From: Agarivorans albus
Lineage (GTDB): Bacteria > Pseudomonadota > Gammaproteobacteria > Enterobacterales > Celerinatantimonadaceae
DNA length: 64,000 bases
Direction of reading: 5' to 3'
NCBI RefSeq assembly: GCF_019670105.1
Contig: NZ_AP023032.1
Span: 156,501 to 220,500 of the forward strand
A program made the position numbers and the translations under genes. A model generated the notes under the pieces. It worked only from the letters and a program-made list of their open reading frames with translations, was not told the origin of the DNA and made no database searches. This document shows positions 45,610 to 54,413 of the stretch, piece by piece; within the stretch, counting starts at the first letter, position 1; every line of letters starts with the position of its first letter.

Positions 45610-47451
45610 ATGCTTATTGTGTTGTTTGTTTTCTCGTTATTCCACTCAAAAGCGCTTAGTATTCCTGCTAGAGATATAGCAATAAAGGAATCTAGCTTGG
45701 GTGGTTGTTACCACAAGCCCCTATTCTTGGGCTTCTCTACATTTTTACAACTAAGCATGGTGCTTAGCGTGTTGTTTACTGCTGCCTGTTACGCAAACCC
45801 TAAAATGGAAGCCGCATTAGGTGAGGGCGCTTGGGGAGCTTGCCCGCAGCTAAACATTGAAGGGCTTAAGGTAAGCAGCTTTCCCCTGTTATTAAGGGTT
45901 AAACATCTAGAGCTTGATGTGAGTTGTTTGCTGAGCTCAGGCAAGCAGGGAAGCGCCACCTTTGAACCTGCCCAATGGCAAGCACCGGTTAAACAACTAT
46001 TTACCCAGCTTCTCAGTATTCCTGTGGCGTTTAATGGCAGCCGCATCGAAGTTGAGCAGCTAACTATAAAGCACAGTAAGCAAATTCTTGTTGAAGGAAA
46101 GCTAAAGCTAAGCCAGCAAGATCAGCAATGGCAGTTGAGCTTAAGCGAAACACAAGGCAGTCAAATTGAGCTAAGCGTTGCTGCGCAAGCACAGACCATG
46201 CAGCTAAGCGGGCAGCTAGCGCCGCTACTGCTGAACACTTTAGCTCAGCACTTTGATCAAGTTTGGTTAGCTGATGAGCGCTTGGCCAAGCTACAGTTTT
46301 CTATTGCGGCGAACTTTGCGAATGATCTACTGGTTAACGCCAATCTAAAACTGCCAAGCTTAGCAGCTACACTCGATGCGCAGTTGTCTGGCTGGGAAAA
46401 CTGGCAGTTAGCCGCTTCCCACTCTGGTTTTAGCATTGATGAAATAGCACTACCGGCAGCCGATTGGCAGTTTGAACAGCATAAATGGCAGCTGAACGTT
46501 TCAGAGTGGCAGCTTATAGGGGAAGGACGTTGGCAACTGCAGCCTGAGTTGGTGATTAATGGCCGCTTAAACAGTGAAGACTTAATTGCGCTTCAGCAGC
46601 ATTTTTACTCCTTACCTAAACTAGCCAATCTATTGTCAGCAGCGGCTGAACTGCAGTTTACTTGGAAGAATAAGCAGCTTAATGGGGAGCTTAAAGCTCA
46701 GAATATTAATGCCCTATGGGGAGAACTCCGCTTTGACGGTGGAGAGTTAACTAGCGAATTCAAATTTCAGCCTCAGTTGGGCTGGCAGCATTCTGGAGTA
46801 TTCACCTTAGCGCAATGGGATATTGGCATACCTTTATCGCAGTTAGCTCTTAATTGGCAGCAAACAGAATTTGCTCCATTGGCGCAGTGGCAGAGCATAA
46901 TGATGCGAAATATTGGCTTTAAGGTGTTGGGCGGCGAAGCGAGGGTAGCTCAGCTAGCGCTAGCATTACCTAATGTCGCCAATCTTGAGTTGGAAAAGGT
47001 GCAACTCGCTGAGTTAGTGAAGCTTTATCCCGAACTAGGCTTAACCATGCAAGGGTCGGTATCGGGCAATCTACCAGTACATTTTGCTGAGCAAGGCATC
47101 GCGATTGCTGAAGGGAGGCTGGCTGTTGAGGAGCCAAGAGGGCATATTGCACTTACTCACCAATCGCTGGTGGCGATTAAAGCACAACACCCATCGCTCG
47201 ATTTTGCGTTAAGCTTATTAGAAGACTTTGATTATGAAACACTTGCAGCTGAAGTCGATTTTGCCGAAGATGGGCAACTCGACATGCAGGTAAAACTTAT
47301 TGGGCGCAATCAGCAGGTTAGCCCACGGTTGGTGACATTGAATTATCGTCACCAAGAAAACATTTATCAGCTACTACGTAGTTTGCGTATTGGCGAACAA
47401 CTGTCAGGACAACTGCAGCAATGGATAGACGATACTTCTTCTTCCCCCTAG
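45610..47451 (+). CDS. ydbH: YdbH-like intermembrane transport protein (short form)
   Basis: 613 residues at most. The AsmA/TamB-like periplasmic beta-groove character is clear from the endless amphipathic strand pattern. The C-terminal family part reads VQLAELVKLYPELGLTMQGSVSGNLPV and GHIALTHQS. E. coli YdbH has 879 residues, so this is a markedly shorter member. With TamB and YhdP, YdbH moves phospholipids to the outer membrane, and YnbE extends it into that membrane. The start is uncertain: the first ATG at 45610 has no binding site, and M50 (45757) opens a better signal-like segment (VLSVLFTAACYA). Identity is secured by the ynbE-ydbL genes behind it. Confidence 0.82.
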   Translation: MLIVLFVFSLFHSKALSIPARDIAIKESSLGGCYHKPLFLGFSTFLQLSMVLSVLFTAACYANPKMEAALGEGAWGACPQLNIEGLKVSSFPLLLRVKHLELDVSCLLSSGKQGSATFEPAQWQAPVKQLFTQLLSIPVAFNGSRIEVEQLTIKHSKQILVEGKLKLSQQDQQWQLSLSETQGSQIELSVAAQAQTMQLSGQLAPLLLNTLAQHFDQVWLADERLAKLQFSIAANFANDLLVNANLKLPSLAATLDAQLSGWENWQLAASHSGFSIDEIALPAADWQFEQHKWQLNVSEWQLIGEGRWQLQPELVINGRLNSEDLIALQQHFYSLPKLANLLSAAAELQFTWKNKQLNGELKAQNINALWGELRFDGGELTSEFKFQPQLGWQHSGVFTLAQWDIGIPLSQLALNWQQTEFAPLAQWQSIMMRNIGFKVLGGEARVAQLALALPNVANLELEKVQLAELVKLYPELGLTMQGSVSGNLPVHFAEQGIAIAEGRLAVEEPRGHIALTHQSLVAIKAQHPSLDFALSLLEDFDYETLAAEVDFAEDGQLDMQVKLIGRNQQVSPRLVTLNYRHQENIYQLLRSLRIGEQLSGQLQQWIDDTSSSP

Positions 47452-47609
47452 TTTTAGTGTTAGGCCTAGCGGCCTGTACACCTAAGGTAGAGGTAGCGGT
47501 AGATAAGCCGATTACGGTTAATCTAAATGTAAAAATTGATCATGAAATTCGAGTGCGCGTTGATAAGCAACTTGATGATTTATTTAGTGATGAAAGCGGA
47601 CTGTTTTAG
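47421..47609 (+). CDS. ynbE: YnbE-family lipoprotein
   Basis: 62 residues. The lipobox is LAAC (Cys19). The mature part, KVEVAVDKPITVNLNVKIDH followed by EIRVRVDKQLDDLF, closely tracks E. coli YnbE. YnbE stacks onto the YdbH C-terminus at the outer membrane to complete a lipid bridge. The start lies 31 nt inside ydbH, so translation is coupled, in line with the direct protein partnership. Confidence 0.92.
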   Translation: MDRRYFFFPLVLVLGLAACTPKVEVAVDKPITVNLNVKIDHEIRVRVDKQLDDLFSDESGLF

Positions 47610-47615
47610 GAGAGC

Positions 47616-47942
47616 ATGATGAAAAGGAATAGCTGGATACTAGCCTTACTGTTAAGCCTTAGCTTTTCTGTGGCGGCCTTGGATTTAGGTGAAGCAAAGA
47701 ATAATGGCTGGGTGGGTGAGCAAACCAATGGTTTGTTAGGCATTGTTAGCCACAATGCTGAAGTAAAGGCCTTAGTCGATGGTATTAACCAAAAGCGTTT
47801 AACCAAATACAAGCAAATTGCTAAAGAGAACGGTTTAACCGAGCAACAAGTGGCCGCACTGGCGGGCAAAAAAGCGATTGAGCGCAGTGATAGTGGCGCT
47901 TATATTCAATCTCCTTCGGGCGATTGGGTGAAGAAACCTTAA
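47616..47942 (+). CDS. ydbL: YdbL family (DUF1318) periplasmic protein
   Basis: 108 residues with a Sec signal peptide (SWILALLLSLSFSVAAL). The DUF1318 core is GWVGEQTNGLLGIV, VKALVDGINQKRLTKYKQIAKENGL and the final YIQSPSGDWVKKP. YdbL supports correct YdbH-YnbE interaction in E. coli. It lies 6 nt after ynbE. Its stop codon begins one arm of a small hairpin (47940-47965) whose other arm borders the MITE-like element. Confidence 0.92.
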   Translation: MMKRNSWILALLLSLSFSVAALDLGEAKNNGWVGEQTNGLLGIVSHNAEVKALVDGINQKRLTKYKQIAKENGLTEQQVAALAGKKAIERSDSGAYIQSPSGDWVKKP

Positions 47943-47963
47943 CTACGACATTTACAGCGTAGT

Positions 47964-48230
47964 TAGGGTCTGTTGATCTTTGGTGTTGAAATTTTGTTCG
48001 AGATAAGCGGGCTTTAATCGCGGCGAGCACTTAGAAGCATAGTGGGCTAAGCAAGAAGTGCTTAACAAAGAGTAAAGTTCGCTTATCCGAACCCTTCGGG
48101 CAGCATTTCTTAGCCATTTATTCAACGTTAGCGGGTGGATTATTAAGCCCACTTAACTGCACACTCACTGCCTTGCCTAAATGGCTAATAAATTGCTGCA
48201 AAAACCATCAGCAAAGATCAACAGACCCTA
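47964..48230. mobile_element. 267-bp MITE-like element with 19-bp perfect terminal inverted repeats
   Basis: The left end TAGGGTCTGTTGATCTTTG (47964-47982) is repeated exactly inverted at the right end (48212-48230). The outer TA on each side fits a TA target duplication, leaving 17-bp inverted ends that begin GGGTCTGTT. No transposase is encoded; only short chance frames are inside. TA duplication is seen with IS630/Tc1-like and some IS5-group elements, so a relative of one of those could mobilise it in trans. It lies between the convergent ydbL and Hpt-like genes, and its right end falls within the stop codon of the latter. Confidence 0.8.
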
Positions 48231-48551
48231 GTGTTGCTTGAGGTAGTGAGTGATTTCAGCTACTACCTCAAGGTAGCAAGTTAAGCACTTTTCAAGATCT
48301 GCCTGGGGCTGTTCACTCTGCTTCAGCTGCTTAACCCAGGTACTAAGCGCCGGGCTACAAACCAAGGCGGCTATGCCTTGAAGCTGTTGTAATAAGCCGC
48401 TATTTACTTTGCCCTCTTCAATGGCCTGTCTAATCTGTTGAGCTTCTTGTTCGCTGCCATTAACAACATCTGTTAACCACACTTTAAGCAACTGTTCGTT
48501 ACCAAACTGCGCTTTTAGTTTAAACCAATCTATAGGGCTTTGTTGGTTCAT
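48228..48551 (-). CDS. Degenerate Hpt-like protein lacking the phospho-accepting His
   Basis: 107 residues. The helix pattern matches a histidine-phosphotransfer domain: DWFKLKAQFGNEQLLKVWLTD, then IRQAIEEGK and LLQQLQGIAALVCSPALSTW. The last segment aligns with the Hpt motif (A-H-T-L-K-G then A-x-L-G-A), with Gln55 where His should be, so phosphotransfer is unlikely. It overlaps the DUF1820 gene by 4 nt (ATGA), implying an operon. The stop codon TAG is formed by the TA target of the MITE plus the first G of the element. Assignment to the Hpt fold is by eye. Confidence 0.6.
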   Translation of the reverse strand: MNQQSPIDWFKLKAQFGNEQLLKVWLTDVVNGSEQEAQQIRQAIEEGKVNSGLLQQLQGIAALVCSPALSTWVKQLKQSEQPQADLEKCLTCYLEVVAEITHYLKQH

Positions 48552-48859
48552 GGTTTAGGCGTGTAAATGGCAGAAGGAAAGGGCGTTATGTTGCTGGCTT
48601 CATGGATTTTAGATTTACCTAGTTTGTCCACTTCATCAATTCGTAAGATGTTATGCATAGGTACCATGGTGCGATTTACTCCAGAGAACTCTGTTTTTAA
48701 CTTTTCTTCGCTGGGGTCAACGACCAACTGGGCGCGGGCATCAAATACAAAGTCACCTACTTCAATAAAACCAAATAAACTGGCTTGATTTACGTGTTTA
48801 GCATACAGCTCGTAGGTTTTGCCGTTACAGATGAAATTCACTCGATACAGCTGTGACAT
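48548..48859 (-). CDS. DUF1820 family protein
   Basis: 103 residues, cytoplasmic. Strong match to the family pattern: LYRVNFICNGKTYELYAKHV, LFGFIEVGDFVFDARAQLVVDPSEEKLKTEF, VPMHNILRIDEVDKLG. Widespread in gammaproteobacteria; function unknown. It is the first gene of a two-gene unit with the Hpt-like protein. Confidence 0.88.
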   Translation of the reverse strand: MSQLYRVNFICNGKTYELYAKHVNQASLFGFIEVGDFVFDARAQLVVDPSEEKLKTEFSGVNRTMVPMHNILRIDEVDKLGKSKIHEASNITPFPSAIYTPKP

Positions 48860-49091
48860 GAGATACCCGTTTAATCCATTTTTAAAGCGAAGTATTGGTT
48901 AAAAATACCTACAAATAGGCAGAAATCCAAACGATTGTACCTGTAAAAACGAAAGCAAAGCTAGTGAAGAAGTGAGCTATTTACATTTATTTGCAAATTA
49001 AGCTAACACTATGTTGTAAAAGCCTTTTAAGTATAATTTTATTTAGTCATTGCTGAATTTTTAGGCGGGGAATTAGGCGGTGTTATAAATG
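48860..49091. other. Non-coding AT-rich stretch upstream of the DUF1820 gene
   Basis: About 230 nt between the DUF1820 start and the terminator of the next minus-strand small gene. It presumably holds the DUF1820 promoter. No gene or repeat was recognised. Confidence 0.3.
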
Positions 49092-49116
49092 AAAAAGGCA
49101 GCTAACGCTGCCTTTT
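49092..49116 (-). terminator. Intrinsic terminator of the 50-residue small gene
   Basis: Stem AAAGGCAGC / GCTGCCTTT with a 4-nt TAAC loop, followed on the minus strand by a T-run. It lies 2-3 nt past the stop codon of the small ORF at 49119-49271. Confidence 0.8.
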
Positions 49117-49118
49117 AC

Positions 49119-49271
49119 TTAATTTTCTTGTGAGTCTATTGGGTCTGCGGAACCAAATTCTGCCATTTCGTTAGGGTCTACGCCTAATTCTTGGCATGCA
49201 TCTAAAAACGAGGCTCCTGTATGACACATTAATATGTCGATGGCAGGTAGCATATTGGGTGCTTCTGACAT
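49119..49271 (-). CDS. Small protein of 50 residues
   Basis: An ATG at 49271 has GGAG 6 nt upstream, and the frame ends with TAA at 49119, directly in front of a strong terminator. Ribosome site, ORF and terminator together make a real gene likely despite its size. The peptide is acidic, with segments MLPAIDILMCHTGASFLDAC and ELGVDPNEMAEFG. It has two Cys and no membrane helix or signal peptide. I do not recognise it. It is transcribed divergently from the SirB2-like gene. Confidence 0.6.
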   Translation of the reverse strand: MSEAPNMLPAIDILMCHTGASFLDACQELGVDPNEMAEFGSADPIDSQEN

Positions 49272-49551
49272 GGCCAGCTCCGGCATTTGTTAATAAAAAG
49301 ATAAGATAGTGGCGACACTCTCCCACAGTTTAGCAGATCCCCCAAGAGAGCTAGATCACGTTATTAGCGATGGATTGATGAATAAAACAACAGTATTGCT
49401 GCTATGGTGTGACTGTTGTCCAGTTATTCTTTTGTTAATCAGCTACCTAGCAGATGTTGTGAGTTTGTTACTTAAGAAAAAGGTTTGTGGTATTAAATGC
49501 AAGTTAATACACTGGTCGGACTAAAATTTGCGAATACAGAAAGGACAAGCA
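49272..49551. promoter_or_regulatory. Region between the divergent small gene and SirB2-like gene
   Basis: About 280 nt. A 71-codon frame on the plus strand (49309-49524) lacks a binding site and family resemblance, so I treat the stretch as non-coding with divergent promoters. No specific box was convincing. Confidence 0.3.
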
Positions 49552-49941
49552 ATGCTCGAATACTATCCAATGGTAAAACACCTACATATGACCTTGGCAA
49601 TGCTAAGCATATTAGGCTTTATTTTTCGCTGGATTCTTGCCTTATTTGGTTCGTCATTACTCAAGCGTACTTGGTTAAAAGTGCTACCGCATATTATTGA
49701 TACTGGCTTGCTGGTTGCGGCTATTTTGCTTTGCGTGATGCTGCAGCAATACCCCATCGCACAAGATTGGCTGACCGCTAAAGTGGTGCTTTTGGTGGTG
49801 TACATTGTGTTGGGGATGTTTGCTCTTAAGCGCGCGCCAAATCAGCTAGTGAGAATATTGGCCGGTTTAGCCGCTATTGCTGTATTTGCCCAAATACTCG
49901 TAGTGGCTTTTAGTCGCTCTCCGTTGGGCTTATTTGCTTAG
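49552..49941 (+). CDS. SirB2-family integral membrane protein
   Basis: 129 residues with four predicted membrane helices. The N-terminus YYPMVKHLHMTLAMLSILGFIFRW is typical of SirB2 (invasion gene expression up-regulator family), including paired His residues. Later come LKVLPHIIDTGLLVAAILLC and AKVVLLVVYIVLGMFALKR. The molecular function of the family is not established. The ATG at 49552 has AAGGA at a good distance; an upstream frame start at 49528 has none. Confidence 0.85.
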   Translation: MLEYYPMVKHLHMTLAMLSILGFIFRWILALFGSSLLKRTWLKVLPHIIDTGLLVAAILLCVMLQQYPIAQDWLTAKVVLLVVYIVLGMFALKRAPNQLVRILAGLAAIAVFAQILVVAFSRSPLGLFA

Positions 49942-49950
49942 GTATTGCTT

Positions 49951-50181
49951 ATGCTGCTTGGTGCTTTGCGTTCATTGTTACTTACTTTGTGGCGCTTCTC
50001 GATTATCTACAGCTCGATTGTGATTGCTTGGTTGTATTGCCACATTATGAACGTAGATTTTGAGATTGTGGATACAGGCACCAACCAACATAAAACCATA
50101 ATTGTAGGTTTGTACTTGGTTTACCTTGGCTTATGGTGGTGGTTAAACCCCTATTTGGCGCGAAATCGCCGCCAAAATTAA
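49951..50181 (+). CDS. Small two-helix membrane protein, unknown
   Basis: 76 residues, with membrane helices at about 10-30 and 50-68 and a short loop between. It begins 9 nt after the SirB2-like gene, so it is probably co-transcribed. The ATG at 49951 has AGG about 8 nt upstream; a TTG at 49945 is a possible alternative. The family is not recognised. The stop overlaps the 3' end of the convergent trkH by 4 nt. Confidence 0.55.
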   Translation: MLLGALRSLLLTLWRFSIIYSSIVIAWLYCHIMNVDFEIVDTGTNQHKTIIVGLYLVYLGLWWWLNPYLARNRRQN

Positions 50182-51635
50182 CGGTAACGCCAATAGGCTG
50201 GCAGAAACAACACCAGTACTGTTAGCACTTCTAATCGCCCTAATAACATTCCTAAAGACAGCAGCCACTTGGCTGAGTCTGGCAGTAAGTCGAAGTTATG
50301 GTCGGGGCCAATTACTCTACCCAAACCTGGGCCAACGTTAGCTAAAGCAGTCATTGCGCCTGACAATGCCGTTATTGGATCTAAACCCAGCAAGGCTAAA
50401 CCGCTGGCTAACAAGATAAGAGTAAAGAAGAAGGCAAAAATAAAAGCCACCAAGGAGCGAATGTGTTGCTCGCTGACTAAACGGCCATTGTAGCGGTGTG
50501 GATAAATGCCATTAGGGTGAACTAGCTGTTTTAGTTGGCGCGAAAATAATCCGCTAGCCAGTTGAAAACGAAATATTTTTATTCCCCCAGACGTAGAGCC
50601 TGAGCAAGCGCCAACCAGCATTAAAAAGATAAATAACACGGTGGTGAAGTTACCCCAATGGCTAAAGTCGGTGAGTCCGTAACCGGTGGTGGTAACAATT
50701 GAAATGATATTAAAGATGCTGATGCGCAGCGCATCCAATAGTGAAAAGGTACCGTGCATCCATAGCCAAATACTCATCATGCCACCCACCACCAAAATTA
50801 AGCTCACAAATCCCCTAACTTGAGCGTCTTTCCAGATGTAGCGAGGATCTTTATGGCGAATCGATTGCACCAAGAGCAAGAAGGGAAGGCCGCCTAGTAA
50901 CATAAATACGCTGCCTACCCAGTGGCTGGCATTGCTAAAATGCGCCATTGATTCATCGGAGGTGGAGTAACCGCCAGTTGAAATGGTGGTCATTGAATGA
51001 TTAATCGCTTCAAACCAGTCCATGCCAGTTAGGTGATAAGCACCGGCACAAAGAATGGATAGCAACAAATACACTTTGAGCATGTTGCTGGCGACATTTT
51101 TGGTTTTTGGGGTGTTTTTATCAGACCAATCAGATGATTCGGTTTGGAATAAACGCATTCCGCCAACATTCAAAAATGGCAATATCGCTACACTTAAAAC
51201 AATAAAGCCTATTCCACCGAGCCATTGCAGCATAGAGCGCCACAGCAACGCACTTTTGGGCATCTCATCCAAGCCCGCCAGCACTGTGGAGCCAGTGGTG
51301 GTAAGCCCAGACATGGTTTCGAAAAAGGCATCGGTAAAGCTAATGTGGTCTATTCGATAAAGAGGCAGTGCACCAAATATGCAGGCGATTAACCAAACTG
51401 TGGTGGTAAGCAAAAACATGCCACGCACCGAGAGTTTAAAATTGGGCCGTTTCCCCCAGCGAATGAGGGCAAAAGCCACAGATTGAGTGATGACGATGGT
51501 ATAGAAAAATTCGACGTAATCCGTTTCGTCGTAAGCCATTCCTATGGCTAAGGGCGCTAGCATTAGTAGGCTGAGCTTGGACAATACCAAACCCGTCACA
51601 AACATGATGGGCCTGAGATCGGGGGCAATCATCAT
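50178..51635 (-). CDS. trkH: Trk potassium uptake channel subunit TrkH
   Basis: 485 residues from the ATG at 51635; E. coli TrkH has 483. K+-channel-like P-loop segments are visible, for example ETMSGLTTTGSTVL, NHSMTTISTGGYSTSD, ISIVTTTGYGLTD and TALANVGPGLG, one per pseudo-repeat. About ten to twelve membrane helices. TrkH forms the K+ pore and is gated by TrkA, encoded directly upstream with an 10-nt gap. A TTG at 51683 would lengthen it into trkA but adds nothing typical of the family. Confidence 0.93.
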   Translation of the reverse strand: MMIAPDLRPIMFVTGLVLSKLSLLMLAPLAIGMAYDETDYVEFFYTIVITQSVAFALIRWGKRPNFKLSVRGMFLLTTTVWLIACIFGALPLYRIDHISFTDAFFETMSGLTTTGSTVLAGLDEMPKSALLWRSMLQWLGGIGFIVLSVAILPFLNVGGMRLFQTESSDWSDKNTPKTKNVASNMLKVYLLLSILCAGAYHLTGMDWFEAINHSMTTISTGGYSTSDESMAHFSNASHWVGSVFMLLGGLPFLLLVQSIRHKDPRYIWKDAQVRGFVSLILVVGGMMSIWLWMHGTFSLLDALRISIFNIISIVTTTGYGLTDFSHWGNFTTVLFIFLMLVGACSGSTSGGIKIFRFQLASGLFSRQLKQLVHPNGIYPHRYNGRLVSEQHIRSLVAFIFAFFFTLILLASGLALLGLDPITALSGAMTALANVGPGLGRVIGPDHNFDLLPDSAKWLLSLGMLLGRLEVLTVLVLFLPAYWRYR

Positions 51636-51645
51636 GTGAAAAAAC

Positions 51646-53022
51646 CTACAGGAAGAACGGACTAGGCTGGAATAAACGCTCAACTTCAGGGATAAATTTC
51701 TTATCCACTAAGAACATCACTACGTGGTCATCTTGCTCAATCACCGTATCGTCGTGGGCAATGATCACATCGTTACCGCGCACTACTGCACCAATGGTTG
51801 TACCGGGAGGAAGCTTTAACTCACCAACGCTTCGTCCCACCACTTTTGATGTATTACTATCGCCATGCGCGATGGCTTCAATGGCTTCGGCTGCACCGCG
51901 GCGCAGTGAGTAAACATTTACGATATCGGCACGTCGAACATGGGTAAGCAGGGCTGAGATAGTCGCTTGCTGCGGTGAGATGGCAATATCGATAGTGCCG
52001 CCTTGTACTAACTCTACGTAAGCGCCACGTTGAATTAGCACCATCACTTTTTTAGCGCCCATGCGTTTGGCTAACATGGCCGACATGATGTTAGCTTCAT
52101 CATCGTTAGTTACCGCAATAAATACATCAACTTGTTCGATGTTCTCTTCGCTGAGCAACTCTTGGTCGGATGCATCACCACAAAATACGATGGTATTGTT
52201 TAGCATTTCTGCCAGTTGCTCGGCGCGGCGTTGGTTGCGTTCGATAAGTTTTACGCTGTATTGGCTTTCTAAGCGCTTAGCTAGCGCGGCGCCAATGTTA
52301 CCGCCGCCAACAATCATTAGGCGCCGATAGGGTTTCTCAAGCTTCTGCAATTCGGCCATTACTTTGCGAATATGGTCGCTGGCTGCTACAAAAAACACCT
52401 CATCATCTGCTTCAATCACAGTGGTGCCTTGAGGGCGAATTGCGCGGCCTTGGCGGAAAATTGCTGCTACTCGGGTTTCAATATCGGGCATGTGGTCGCG
52501 TAATACCGATAAGGCATTACCTACCAAAGGACCGCCGTAGTAGGCTTTAATCGCTACCAGACCTACTCGACCTCGGGCAAATTGCATCACCTGCAATGCG
52601 CCAGGGTAGTCAATTAAACGGCTGATGTAGTCGGTAACCAGTTGTTCGGGCGCTATCAAGTGGTCGAGCGGAACCGCCTCATTACAAAACAGTGCCTCTT
52701 TCTCGGCGAGCAACTCTTCAGAGCGAATTCGCGCCACTTTATTTGGCGTATTAAACAGTGTGTAAGCAATCTGGCAAGCCGCCATATTGGTCTCATCGCT
52801 GTTCGTTACCGCGACTAACATGTCGGCATCGTGCGCACCCGCCTCACGTAATACGCTGGGGTGGGCGGCATGACCAAATACAACCTGTAAATCAAACTTA
52901 TCTTGCAGCTCTCGCAAGCGGTCTTGGTTAGTATCTACCAGGGTGATATCTGATTTCTCACCCACGAGGTTTTCCGCTAACGTGCCACCTACTTGGCCCG
53001 CTCCAAGAATAATGATTTTCAT
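51646..53022 (-). CDS. trkA: Trk system NAD-binding regulatory protein TrkA
   Basis: 458 residues, identical in length to E. coli TrkA. Two tandem RCK units: the first Rossmann motif is [16 protein letters not shown], the second [14 protein letters not shown]; each is followed by a TrkA_C domain (ending [18 protein letters not shown]). The peripheral protein controls TrkH through nucleotide binding. Gene order rsmB-trkA-trkH matches many gammaproteobacteria. Confidence 0.96.
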   Translation of the reverse strand: MKIIILGAGQVGGTLAENLVGEKSDITLVDTNQDRLRELQDKFDLQVVFGHAAHPSVLREAGAHDADMLVAVTNSDETNMAACQIAYTLFNTPNKVARIRSEELLAEKEALFCNEAVPLDHLIAPEQLVTDYISRLIDYPGALQVMQFARGRVGLVAIKAYYGGPLVGNALSVLRDHMPDIETRVAAIFRQGRAIRPQGTTVIEADDEVFFVAASDHIRKVMAELQKLEKPYRRLMIVGGGNIGAALAKRLESQYSVKLIERNQRRAEQLAEMLNNTIVFCGDASDQELLSEENIEQVDVFIAVTNDDEANIMSAMLAKRMGAKKVMVLIQRGAYVELVQGGTIDIAISPQQATISALLTHVRRADIVNVYSLRRGAAEAIEAIAHGDSNTSKVVGRSVGELKLPPGTTIGAVVRGNDVIIAHDDTVIEQDDHVVMFLVDKKFIPEVERLFQPSPFFL

Positions 53023-53090
53023 TTGCTAACAATACCTTAAGCGTTTATTGCTATTTTTTAGTGTTACTCTTGATGGCGTGAAAGGCAAGC

Positions 53091-54413
53091 CTAAGGAAGG
53101 GTTTTCCGTAGTCGAGCATAATAAAAACCATCCATGTTATTGTTGCCGGGTAAAAGTTGCCAACCAGGTTGAGTTGCTGTTTCATCTTGGTTAATTGGCA
53201 CCAGTTCAGCATCCGCGGTTTGTTGCAAAAATGCCGCAATTTGCTGGCTATTTTCGTCGGGCAACACCGAGCAGGTCGCGTAAAGCATAACTCCACCTGG
53301 TTTTAGCTGCTGCCAAAGTGCCTCTAAGATTTCTTTTTGTAGCTTCACTAACTCTGCAATATCGCTATCACGGCGCAACCATTTGATGTCGGGATGGCGG
53401 CGAATAACGCCAGTGGCCGAGCAGGGGGCGTCTAACAAAATCCGGTCGAAAGGCTGATCATTCCACCGTTCTGGTTTGCTGGCATCGTTACAATGCAAAG
53501 TAGCTTTTAAACCTATTCGCTCAAGATTCTCTGTTACACGGTTTAAGCGTGCTTGTTCGGTATCTACCGCAACTAGCTCAGCTAATGCCGGTTGTAGTTC
53601 TAGAATGTGACAAGTTTTACCGCCTGGTGCAGAACAGGCATCTAATACACGCTCACCGGGCTGCGCATCCAATAAACTGGCTGCCATTTGCGCGGCGCCA
53701 TCTTGCACCGAAGATGCACCTTCGGTGAAACGAGGTAGTTTATGCACGGGTTGTGCTTTGTCTAAACATAAGGCTTGCTGCGCCAGAGTGGAACTTTGGC
53801 TGGCGATCTCTAAAGCCGCAAGCTCTGTTTGGTAAGTATCGCGTTCACCTTGTAGAGCGTTTACCCTTATCCACATTGGAGCATGTTGGTTATTAGCTTC
53901 GAGTATTTGCGCCCATTGTTCAGGATAAGCGGCTTTTAAACGTTTGCTTATCCAGCTCGGGTGGCAATATTTTAGGCTATCGTTGGCAGTTAGCTGGGGC
54001 TCTAATTGCTCGCGTTGGCGTTCGGCATTGCGTAATACACCATTTACCAGTTTTTTTAGGCTATGCAGTTTTAACTGGCTGGTGGCGGATACAGTCTCCG
54101 ACACCGCAGCATGAGCTGGCACTCGCATATAGAACAGCTGGTACAAGCCAACCATTAGCAAAAAGTGACCATTACGGATTTTGCCTTTTAGCGGTTTATC
54201 CATTAGCTGTTGCAAAACCGCTTCAAAACGCGGTAGCCAACGCAGCACACCAAAACATAGCTCTTTTACCAAGGCGTGATCGCGCGCTACTACTTGAGGC
54301 AATACTCGTGGCAGCATTTGGCTTAGTGACTGGCCTTGGTCTACTACTTGATACAAAATGTTTGCAGCGGCTGCACGGGCATTTATTTGCTTATTTTTTG
54401 GCTGTTCAGCCAT
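53091..54413 (-). CDS. rsmB: 16S rRNA m5C967 methyltransferase RsmB
   Basis: 440 residues from the ATG at 54413. An N-terminal NusB-like domain ([19 protein letters not shown]) precedes the SAM-dependent Fmu/Sun domain: [34 protein letters not shown] with the catalytic Cys, and [13 protein letters not shown] with the second Cys. GGAG lies upstream of 54413. The start sits inside the 3' end of fmt (8-nt overlap), giving coupled fmt-rsmB translation. A frame start at 54461 would only add a read-in from fmt. Confidence 0.95.
   Translation of the reverse strand: MAEQPKNKQINARAAAANILYQVVDQGQSLSQMLPRVLPQVVARDHALVKELCFGVLRWLPRFEAVLQQLMDKPLKGKIRNGHFLLMVGLYQLFYMRVPAHAAVSETVSATSQLKLHSLKKLVNGVLRNAERQREQLEPQLTANDSLKYCHPSWISKRLKAAYPEQWAQILEANNQHAPMWIRVNALQGERDTYQTELAALEIASQSSTLAQQALCLDKAQPVHKLPRFTEGASSVQDGAAQMAASLLDAQPGERVLDACSAPGGKTCHILELQPALAELVAVDTEQARLNRVTENLERIGLKATLHCNDASKPERWNDQPFDRILLDAPCSATGVIRRHPDIKWLRRDSDIAELVKLQKEILEALWQQLKPGGVMLYATCSVLPDENSQQIAAFLQQTADAELVPINQDETATQPGWQLLPGNNNMDGFYYARLRKTLP

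Noticed and set aside
47952-48152. 66-codon minus-strand frame inside the MITE-like element
   Set aside because: It reads through the inverted-repeat element, has no ribosome site and no transposase features; most likely a chance frame in repeat DNA.
49309-49524. 71-codon plus-strand frame before the SirB2-like gene
   Set aside because: No Shine-Dalgarno, unusual composition, and it lies in the shared upstream region of two divergent genes.
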